Positions 7,213-13,214 of a stretch of DNA of 64,000 nucleotides are shown here, piece after piece. A program made the translations under genes and the position numbers. The notes under the pieces were generated by a model that had not been told where the DNA came from, made no database searches, and saw nothing but the letters and a program-made list of their open reading frames with translations. Source of the stretch: Bacteroides sp. 43_108 (GTDB lineage Bacteria > Bacteroidota > Bacteroidia > Bacteroidales > Bacteroidaceae); assembly GCA_001915545.1 (NCBI GenBank), contig MNQS01000105.1, forward strand, positions 33,707 to 97,706, given 5' to 3'. Within the stretch, counting starts at the first letter, position 1. The number at the start of each line of letters is the position of its first letter.

Positions 7213-8295
7213 TTATTCTTTGTTTCTTCGATTTATTTGTATATTACTTATTTCTGATTTTCCGCCAAAACAACGTAATTCTTCCACATTTGGATTATCT
7301 AATACTGCATATACAGATTCTTTTGTCATACTTTTAATGCCTGACATATATACTTTTCTCAATTTTTTAGCATTTACAAGACTTGTAATATCAACCAACT
7401 TGTTTAGGTCGTCAATATAAACTTCGGTCAAATTGTTTAGATTGGATAAGTTTGGTATCTTAGTAATATTGGCCAACCAAATCAACTCAAGCCTTTCAAG
7501 TCCCGTGAGTGTACTAACAAATGAAATATCATCCAATTTAGATATTCTAAAAAGTCTTAGTTGGCGCAAAGTCCTAAAATCACTCAAAACCGTCAAGTCT
7601 ATTTTTGAACCGTCACACCACCAAATGGACAAGTCATTAATAGGCGTTTGTTTTAAGAAAGACAAATCCTTGTTCTTGACAGCCCTTAATTCCAACTTTT
7701 TCAATTGACTTAGTCCTACAATAGATTCAAGATTCTTATCTAATTTCCCGAGAAAGAGGGATTGGAGATTTTTGAAACGCAAAAGCCATTGACAATCAAA
7801 CACAGGTTTACCATTCTTCAAAACCGCATCTATATACAAATGCTCCAACCGGCTTGATAGTGTTTTGATAAAAGAAAAATCCCTTAAATTATAAATGTCT
7901 AATATTAACGATTTTAGATTTGACAAACGTGAAAGAATCGATAAGTCAGTATTCTTATATTCAAATCTGCCTATTTCGATATTTTGTACATCAGGAACAA
8001 ATCGTAGGAAATCCAGATTCCAACCATTGAAATCATCCTCATATCCAGAAGTTTTATCAGCCCCTCCATATACACGAAAAGAAATATCAGGACGTGATAT
8101 AAATATGCGATTCAACTTTTCAAGAACCGTATCAGGAATATAATCGCTTATTTGAACTCTCTTTATAAGTTTATCCTCGATTATTTGCTGAATTACGGAT
8201 TCTGTCACATCATCTACCATGTAACCATCTTCGGGAAGTCTTGGAATCCTTCCAAAACTGCGAGAAGTAAATATTTCAATTTGTGTTCTAAACAT
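7213..8295 (-). CDS. Leucine-rich-repeat protein (cassette gene)
   Basis: The 360-residue soluble product has about ten irregular leucine-rich repeats from residue 95 to 330 (for example LSNLKSLILDIYNL, FKNLQSLFLGKL, LSQLKKLELRAV, LTGLERLELIWL, LNNLTEVYIDDL), each roughly 20-25 residues. There is no signal peptide, so it is probably cytoplasmic. LRR proteins of this kind occur in polymorphic-toxin immunity clusters, where the repeat surface binds a partner. The start ATG 8293-8295 lies 16 bases after R11. Confidence 0.78.
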   Translation of the reverse strand: MFRTQIEIFTSRSFGRIPRLPEDGYMVDDVTESVIQQIIEDKLIKRVQISDYIPDTVLEKLNRIFISRPDISFRVYGGADKTSGYEDDFNGWNLDFLRFVPDVQNIEIGRFEYKNTDLSILSRLSNLKSLILDIYNLRDFSFIKTLSSRLEHLYIDAVLKNGKPVFDCQWLLRFKNLQSLFLGKLDKNLESIVGLSQLKKLELRAVKNKDLSFLKQTPINDLSIWWCDGSKIDLTVLSDFRTLRQLRLFRISKLDDISFVSTLTGLERLELIWLANITKIPNLSNLNNLTEVYIDDLNKLVDITSLVNAKKLRKVYMSGIKSMTKESVYAVLDNPNVEELRCFGGKSEISNIQINRRNKE

Positions 8296-8311
8296 ATCTT
8301 TACTACGTGGG

Positions 8312-8357
8312 TAATGGTTTGCAGCTTGCCACTGTTAAGTGGCACAGGTGCTTGTTA
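8312..8357. repeat. Cassette-boundary palindrome R11 (attC-like), class D
   Basis: TAATGGTTTGCAGCTTGCCACT, loop GTTA, AGTGGCACAGGTGCTTGTTA. Covaries with R10 in the inner stem. Right flank GCAAC pairs with R12's left flank. Confidence 0.88.
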
Positions 8358-8366
8358 GCAACTACA

Positions 8367-8993
8367 TTAATAATAAGTCTTTTCCATTTCTACAACTTCA
8401 TTTGCATTTTCATCCCAAAAGAGTGTTCCACATACTTCGCACTTTTCATTTGCCATATTGCTTTCCTCTTCAATCAACATGTCATAACATGCAAAATCTT
8501 TACAATTAGGGCAGGTTATGGAAATAACCACTCGACCTTGCTTTTGCTCTAAAGTTGATAACTTCCAAAAATCAGATTTTATAGACTTTAGTTTTTTGGC
8601 ATCTTTTTTATAAGCCACCAATATGTTATAAGTGTCATTTTCTAAGTCAAGCAATACAACTCTTGCCCCAAGCTTTTCCAATTGCTTATCAAAATAGGAT
8701 AACGCAAAGGGAATGAAATCACCTCGTTTGGGTTCTTCTATTTCTTGATTATATTTTTGATAAACTTCATCTTCGGATACAACCAATTGTACCCCCAACA
8801 TTGATTGAAGTCTGTTGTTGAAGAAGTTATACAACATTCCTTGTCTATCTTCTCCACTCCAATCCACTATTAAGAGGAAATTTTTATCCACTAATTTATA
8901 GAACAGGCTTTCATCGTCTTTAATAGTCTGTACATTCATTTCCATAAGTTCTTTTTCTCCAAGAACTTTTGCGAGCATTGTTTTATAGTTCAT
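8367..8993 (-). CDS. DUF6630-like protein with C-terminal zinc ribbon (cassette gene)
   Basis: The 208-residue product has the segment FLLIVDWSGEDRQGMLYNFFNNRL at residues 39-62. I associate this with DUF6630 proteins, which are often found in immunity clusters. The C-terminal 50 residues carry two CxxC pairs (CPNC near residue 161, CEVC near residue 185) that form a likely zinc ribbon. No membrane segment is present. The cassette terminal repeat is TTAGCAAC (8 bp). The domain name is from pattern recall and should be checked with a profile. Confidence 0.68.
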   Translation of the reverse strand: MNYKTMLAKVLGEKELMEMNVQTIKDDESLFYKLVDKNFLLIVDWSGEDRQGMLYNFFNNRLQSMLGVQLVVSEDEVYQKYNQEIEEPKRGDFIPFALSYFDKQLEKLGARVVLLDLENDTYNILVAYKKDAKKLKSIKSDFWKLSTLEQKQGRVVISITCPNCKDFACYDMLIEEESNMANEKCEVCGTLFWDENANEVVEMEKTYY

Positions 8994-9015
8994 ATTTCTT
9001 ATTTTTATTTGTTGC

Positions 9016-9063
9016 TAATGGTTTGGTGAGAAACAACGTTAAGTTGTTTTCTCGACCTTGTTA
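9016..9063. repeat. Cassette-boundary palindrome R12 (attC-like), class A
   Basis: TAATGGTTTGGTGAGAAACAAC, loop GTTAA, GTTGTTTTCTCGACCTTGTTA. Relative to R4 and R7 the stem changed GCAACAG/CTGTTAT to AAACAAC/GTTGTTT on both arms. Right flank TAAAC pairs with R13's left flank. Confidence 0.88.
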
Positions 9064-9068
9064 TAAAC

Positions 9069-9503
9069 TTATCTTATTCCTTTCAACTCCTCTTTCATTT
9101 TCTCTTTTAGGTAAAAGAACAACAAAACATGCCAACACAAGTCAAAGGAGAATACGGCTTCTTCCTTTCTCCCTAATGCCTGATAGAACTTACATACATT
9201 CCGATATGCCATAAAAACAAATACAAGATAGATAGGCACCAGCATACAAAGACTTAATACCAAGACACAGACAGCTATCAGTGAATTTCTACAATAAGCT
9301 TTGTATTGTATCAATGCTTCTTCGTAATCGGAATTTTCCCAATAACCGAATGTTTTCAAATCCTCAACGCTCCAGCCTCTTTCTTTCAATAAATTAATAG
9401 CATAATCACGAATTTCATCATCATAGCCGTAACGCTTATAATTTTTTACAACATCTATTAGCTTATCATTGTCAAATCTCTTTAGAATATCAGAATCTTC
9501 CAT
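9069..9503 (-). CDS. Membrane protein with N-terminal helical domain; first cassette
   Basis: The 144-residue product has a soluble N-terminal part of about 70 residues (LIDVVKNYKRYGYDDEIRDYAINLLKERG...). A segment of two or three helices follows (about 76-102 and 122-133). The N-terminal pattern of N-Y-x-x-Y-G-Y and L-x-x-R-G recurs in small Bacteroidales membrane proteins of unknown function. It is the first cassette counted from the recombinase, hence the most recent insertion if the array grows like an integron. Confidence 0.75.
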   Translation of the reverse strand: MEDSDILKRFDNDKLIDVVKNYKRYGYDDEIRDYAINLLKERGWSVEDLKTFGYWENSDYEEALIQYKAYCRNSLIAVCVLVLSLCMLVPIYLVFVFMAYRNVCKFYQALGRKEEAVFSFDLCWHVLLFFYLKEKMKEELKGIR

Positions 9504-9524
9504 AAAAAATTGTTTTATTGTTTA

Positions 9525-9571
9525 TAATGGTTCGGAAATAAGCACCGTTTAGGTGCTTCATTTCTTTGTTC
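9525..9571. repeat. Proximal palindrome R13 (attI-like position)
   Basis: TAATGGTTCGGAAATAAGCACC, loop GTTTA, GGTGCTTCATTTCTTTGTTCAAGG. It keeps the palindrome but ends GTTC rather than GTTA. Its outer flank (CAAGGCAG) has no inverted partner, as expected for the fixed primary attachment site or for a site cut by an insertion. The inner flank TGTTTATAA pairs with R12. Confidence 0.75.
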
Positions 9572-9791
9572 AAGGCAGTTTTACCCACCATGCACTATTA
9601 CATATTTATATAGAACTTCAATTTTTGACTGCTGTTTCCGGCAGAAAGGGGTGTGAAGTTCTTTCCAGCACCCGGTTCGTTTTATTACAGCTCTTATCCG
9701 TATTTCATTCATTTTTTTGTTCTCCTTTCTTCTATTTTATGGGATTTTACTGTTTCTGTTCACGGCAGGGCATAGCTATCCCATATTGCTG
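9572..9791. other. Leader between the array and the IS91-like transposase
   Basis: No gene is visible in these 220 bases. No TAnnTTTG promoter was found on the minus strand here, so the array promoter may be further upstream or non-canonical (a TATATAAATATG stretch near 9600-9612 on the minus strand is AT-rich). The sequence beside R13 contains GAAC/CTTG on the minus strand, which matches the target tetranucleotides of IS91-type elements. Confidence 0.4.
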
Positions 9792-11012
9792 TCATGCCGA
9801 TTTTTCCCGGTGTATGTCGCAATGTTCCAATACAACCGTATATGTGATGCCGCCACTCGTTACCGTAGTGTGGCTGTAAAATCTCATCCGTCCGCAATGC
9901 TCGCAGAAATAAGGGTTCTCGTATTCACTTTCTGCCTGTTGCACTCCGGCTTCCTCTATCTCGCTTTCATCCCGTCCGAAGTATTCTTCCGGCAGGTTGC
10001 CTTTGTTGGAGTAGAAGCCATAATACCTCACGATGCGGAAATAGCGCAGGGGAACGTGTTGCAGCAGCCGGGGAAAGAACTCACGGTAATGCAGCGTCAG
10101 TTCCTTTTCCACCGGGTTTCTCCTGTCGGGTGAGTTCTTATAATCACGGTATCGGAATGAAATGTTCTCGCCGTCCATTGCCGTAATCTTGTACTCGCTC
10201 AAACATGCCCGCTTGGAATACCTGCCCACATACTGTATCACCTGCTCCGGCATTTGTATGGGCGGTTCCAGATGCACAATCCAGTCCTTTCTGTTCGCCA
10301 CCCTTTTGATGAAGCCCATAAACTCCATGCGGTCGTGAAAGTCATGTTCCAGCCTGCCCGCATCGAACAGTCCTATCAGCGCATTCTCAAACTTGTAGCG
10401 GAACACCCTGCGGATAGAGGGGATATGCACGTAATCATGTTCGGGAACGGCTATTTTACCTTCGCTGTCGATGCCGCCCCACGACATAATCATGTGGGTG
10501 TGTACATGAAGCTGCTTTGTTTCCCCATAGGTGTGCAGCACGGCAATCACCCCGGTTTTCAAGCCGAACTTGTGCATCATCCAGTCTTTCAGCGTGTCTG
10601 CCGAAGTCCGCATCAGAATGTTCAGTATTTCTTTCTTGTTGCGCTTCACCAAGTCCAGCAGGATATGCGGCAAGGTCATCACAACATGGCGGTGCGGCAC
10701 TCGCAGCAACTTTTCTTTCATGCGTGCCGCCCATTTCAGCGTATCACGCCAGCCACATGACGGGCAAAAACGGTTCTTGCAGCTATGACTGATTTCCCGC
10801 ACCTCCCCGCAATCGGGGCAGACGTATGTGTCTATTCCCAAAGCGGCTGTACGGCACACACGGATAGCGTTCACCGCCTTGTACTGTTCGGGGGTGATGT
10901 ACTCCGCAGGGTGCTGTGCGTACTCGTCCCACCAGCGGTTGAAAAAGTCCGCCAAGCGATATGTGCTTTCCCGGGAACTACACCTTCCTATGTAATCTAT
11001 CAAATCAATCAT
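9792..11012 (-). CDS. IS91-like (Y1/HUH) transposase
   Basis: The 406-residue product has an N-terminal zinc-finger region (CPDCGEVREISHSC, then CPSCG near residue 90). It then has the IS91 signature R-H-V-V-M-T-L-P (residue about 109), an HUH motif in VHTHMIMSWGG, and a C-terminal tyrosine region QYVGRYSKRACLSEYKI. These are the hallmarks of rolling-circle IS91-family transposases, which cut and ligate single-stranded DNA. Full length for the family. It lies between the tyrosine recombinase and the cassette array on the same strand, a pairing common in Bacteroidales. It may have inserted between the recombinase and its attachment site, or form one transposition unit with the recombinase. Confidence 0.92.
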   Translation of the reverse strand: MIDLIDYIGRCSSRESTYRLADFFNRWWDEYAQHPAEYITPEQYKAVNAIRVCRTAALGIDTYVCPDCGEVREISHSCKNRFCPSCGWRDTLKWAARMKEKLLRVPHRHVVMTLPHILLDLVKRNKKEILNILMRTSADTLKDWMMHKFGLKTGVIAVLHTYGETKQLHVHTHMIMSWGGIDSEGKIAVPEHDYVHIPSIRRVFRYKFENALIGLFDAGRLEHDFHDRMEFMGFIKRVANRKDWIVHLEPPIQMPEQVIQYVGRYSKRACLSEYKITAMDGENISFRYRDYKNSPDRRNPVEKELTLHYREFFPRLLQHVPLRYFRIVRYYGFYSNKGNLPEEYFGRDESEIEEAGVQQAESEYENPYFCEHCGRMRFYSHTTVTSGGITYTVVLEHCDIHREKSA

Positions 11013-11097
11013 TCACTACCGTTATTTTTTTACATTTGTTTATTTGTTTGTAAGTTGCTGTATATTAGTTGTTTTAATTTGCCTTGAATTTGTTTAT

Positions 11098-11152
11098 AAA
11101 TGCACCTTTAGGTGTAGGATATTTCGATAACCGACACCCGGTAGGTGTGTTT
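11098..11152. repeat. Two small hairpins between transposase and recombinase
   Basis: GCACCTTTAGGTGT (about 11102-11115) and ACACCCGGTAGGTGTG (about 11135-11150) are short hairpins 20 bases apart. The first resembles the apex of R13 (GCACCGTTTAGGTGC), and TGTTTATAA just left of it equals the inner flank of R13. They could be recombinase or IS91-end recognition sequences, or a terminator for the recombinase gene. Confidence 0.4.
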
Positions 11153-11174
11153 CCTGATCTCTAATAGCTGCACC

Positions 11175-12281
11175 TTATGAATCATCCAGTGAATCAAGCG
11201 GATTGGGTATGCTTGACTTGTGTGCGCTCGTTACATGAAGATAGATTGAGGTAGTCTTGATGTCATTATGCCCCAGCAGTTCCTGTATGGTTCTCAGGTC
11301 TGTTCCTTGCTCCAGCAGGTGCGTGGCAAACGAATGGCGAAGCATGTGTACATGTACCCGGTGCTTGATTCCGGCACGGCTGGCGGCTTCTTTCAGTATC
11401 TTTACCAGCGCACTTGCGGAATACTGTTCTCCGGGTGTCTCTCCCTCGAACAGCCATTTCTGCGGACGGTACTCCTTGAAATATTCCCTCAGATCCTTCA
11501 GCAGCTTTTCCGACAGCAGCGAATACCGGCATTTTCGTCCTTTGCCCATGATACGCACAAGCATCCTTTCGCTTATGATGTCCTTCGGGGTGAGGTTCAG
11601 CAGCTCGCTCCGCCGTAATCCGGCTGAGTATATCAATGAAATCATGCAGCGGTGCTTCCGGTTCGACAGGCACGCGAGGATACGGGCCACCTCATTACGG
11701 CTCAGCACTTCGGGCAGTGACTTGTATTCCTTCGCGCGGGTAATGCCGCCATAGTATTGGCGCTGTCCGCCCTTTACCTGCTCGTAGTAGAACTTGATGG
11801 CGTTGATGCGCATGTTCTGCTGCGATACCGATATTTTCTTTTCGTTTACAAGATAGAGGATATATTTGTTGATGTCAGCCACTTTCAGGCGGTCGATGTT
11901 GCGGCCTTTATGGTATTCCATAAAGTCGCTGAAATAGGCACGATAGGTTTTTATGGTCGATGGGCTGTACCGTTTCCGCTCCAGTAGTTCAAGATAGCCT
12001 TCCGGCAGTGTGTATTCCCTTTTGGGTTTGGGATGCCTTACATAAACTCTGCTGTAATCAATATAGGCGTGCGGGGAATAGCGGTCGTAGAAATCCGATA
12101 GCCTGAAAATGGCTGCCGGTATGTAGGCTGAACCATTATCTGCCATTTCCACATCGGCGTCCAGGACGAGCAGCTGAGATATGTCTCCATTGCCTGCATA
12201 CTCTATCCGTATGTAGTCCGCACCGTCCTTCTTATCTTTGTACAGAACGATGTTTTCTCTCTGTCGCTGAACATTGTCCAT
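11175..12281 (-). CDS. Tyrosine recombinase (Xer-like) of the cassette array
   Basis: The 368-residue product has an unusual N-terminal extension of about 95 residues, then a SAM-like core-binding domain (about 96-180, YSPSTIKTYRAYFSDFMEYH). The catalytic domain carries all six expected residues: R in SAGLRRSELL, K in MGKGRKCR, H-x-x-R in HMLRHSFATHLLEQG, H in LLGHNDIKTT and the nucleophile Y in SIYLHV. The end IPNPLDSLDDS recalls the RSPLD tail of integron integrases. However, the IntI-specific insert between the K and HxxR motifs is absent, so it is Xer-like. Recombinase plus cassette array matches the rAID description. The promoter carries a palindrome just downstream of a TetR gene. Confidence 0.92.
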   Translation of the reverse strand: MDNVQRQRENIVLYKDKKDGADYIRIEYAGNGDISQLLVLDADVEMADNGSAYIPAAIFRLSDFYDRYSPHAYIDYSRVYVRHPKPKREYTLPEGYLELLERKRYSPSTIKTYRAYFSDFMEYHKGRNIDRLKVADINKYILYLVNEKKISVSQQNMRINAIKFYYEQVKGGQRQYYGGITRAKEYKSLPEVLSRNEVARILACLSNRKHRCMISLIYSAGLRRSELLNLTPKDIISERMLVRIMGKGRKCRYSLLSEKLLKDLREYFKEYRPQKWLFEGETPGEQYSASALVKILKEAASRAGIKHRVHVHMLRHSFATHLLEQGTDLRTIQELLGHNDIKTTSIYLHVTSAHKSSIPNPLDSLDDS

Positions 12282-12306
12282 ATTGCTGAAAGTAAACTCA
12301 TTGCTG

Positions 12307-12314
12307 CAAATATA
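12307..12314 (-). promoter_or_regulatory. Recombinase promoter, -7 element TATATTTG
   Basis: On the minus strand the sequence TATATTTG fits the Bacteroidota -7 consensus TAnnTTTG and lies about 25 bases before the recombinase start. Confidence 0.6.
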
Positions 12315-12329
12315 AATAAAAGGAACGTA

Positions 12330-12353
12330 AAAACCAACTGATTGGTTGGTTTT
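12330..12353. promoter_or_regulatory. TetR-type operator, 24-bp palindrome
   Basis: Arms AAAACCAAC and GTTGGTTTT (9 bp, perfect) flank a 6-bp centre. The palindrome lies about 15 bases upstream of the -7 element, covering the -33 region of the recombinase promoter and just after the TetR gene. Size and placement fit repression by a TetR dimer. Confidence 0.65.
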
Positions 12354-12414
12354 ATTGTGTTAAAACTCTGCACTTGTAGGATATATAGGAACCGTTCTGG
12401 TTGAAAACCCGGTT

Positions 12415-13029
12415 TCAGGCTTTAATCAGCGAGTAGATGAAATGTAGTTTTTTTGACAGTTGCTTGATATTCAAACCTTGAAGGAAAGAATGTTCAAAGG
12501 AGATACCGAAAAATACTTGCCAGAACATCGAAGCGGCTTCTTCCACATCCACGTCCTGCCGGATTTCCCCATTCTCTTTTGCCCTTTGGATGGCGGATTT
12601 CCATAATTGGTAGTTCTGCTTGAATATGTCAGCTATTTTCTTTTCCGCATTGGGATAATATAACCGTACCTGCATCAGCAGATGGTAATAGTAAAAATTG
12701 AAGCTGCACCCGTATGGATTACTGTTATCAAGCAGACGTCCGAGGTTGTTCATGGTTCTTTCCACTCCGGCTATATACTGGTCGATAAACTCCGGGAACG
12801 AACCTGCTGTAAATTGGAACTTGTTTTCCAACTGCTGGGTATGGAATACATATTTGTCCACAACTGCCACGAACAAATCCTGTTTGAACGGGAAATAATA
12901 CACCAGTCCGGCTTTTGACAGGCCGCAGGCTTTGGCTATTTCCATCTGGGTTGCTTTCTCATAATTCATTTTGGCGAATACCTGCAAGGCCTTTTCCAAT
13001 ACTTCTTCCCTGTTTGTAAACATACGCAT
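12415..13029 (-). CDS. TetR/AcrR-family transcriptional regulator
   Basis: The 204-residue product has the N-terminal TetR helix-turn-helix (residues about 9-50; ATQMEIAKACGLSKAGLVYYFPFKQDLF) and an all-helical ligand domain. It lies directly upstream of the recombinase gene on the same strand. The 134-bp gap between them contains the recombinase promoter and a 24-bp palindrome. I infer that it controls recombinase expression, and possibly its own. A TATCTTCG element at about 13045-13052 (minus strand) could be its promoter. The inducer is unknown. Confidence 0.9.
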   Translation of the reverse strand: MRMFTNREEVLEKALQVFAKMNYEKATQMEIAKACGLSKAGLVYYFPFKQDLFVAVVDKYVFHTQQLENKFQFTAGSFPEFIDQYIAGVERTMNNLGRLLDNSNPYGCSFNFYYYHLLMQVRLYYPNAEKKIADIFKQNYQLWKSAIQRAKENGEIRQDVDVEEAASMFWQVFFGISFEHSFLQGLNIKQLSKKLHFIYSLIKA

Positions 13030-13142
13030 CCATTTTTGTTTCAGTTACGAAGATACGGATTTTCTCTTTTCAAACAGTTGTATGCCAGTGTTTTTTTATT
13101 GTCATAAAATAAAACGGATGTCTTGTAATACATTTCTTCATT

Positions 13143-13191
13143 GAAAAAAGTACGGGCGGCCGCCTCGCTTCATGCAAAGGCAGTCGCCCGT
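13143..13191 (-). terminator. Terminator of the element backbone operon
   Basis: ACGGGCG (13152-13158) pairs with CGCCCGT (13185-13191), and on the minus strand the stem is followed by a run of six T residues. It lies just after the methylase/helicase gene and ahead of the TetR gene. Confidence 0.75.
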
Positions 13192-13214
13192 GGTCATTAC
13201 CGGACAATGCGGAA

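Larger units (their letters stand above)
1..9571 (-). mobile_element. Integron-like cassette array of small (immunity-type) genes, rAID-like
   Basis: Twelve complete intervals and one partial one, nearly all with one minus-strand gene each, alternate with 13 imperfect palindromes (R1-R13) of 44-48 bp. Each palindrome begins TAATGG and ends (C/T)TTGTTA on the plus strand, with a central CGTTA-type loop. The flanks of one palindrome do not match each other, but the two ends of one cassette do, as inverted repeats of 8-11 bp (for example TTACCCACGTA at 7200 and its complement at 8303). This is what insertion of circular cassettes at an attC-like site would leave. The products look like toxin-immunity proteins. 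Recombinase-associated acquired interbacterial defence clusters of Bacteroidales have this described architecture; identity with them is inferred. Starts lie about 10-60 bases from the repeats, with little room for individual promoters, so the array is probably read from an upstream promoter. Confidence 0.8.

Noticed and set aside
599..9571. The regularly spaced repeats as a CRISPR array
   Set aside because: The units between repeats are 190-1140 bp and carry genes, the repeats vary in sequence, and no cas genes are present.
11175..12281. Calling the recombinase a true integron integrase IntI
   Set aside because: The IntI-specific insert between the catalytic Lys and the HxxR motif is not present.
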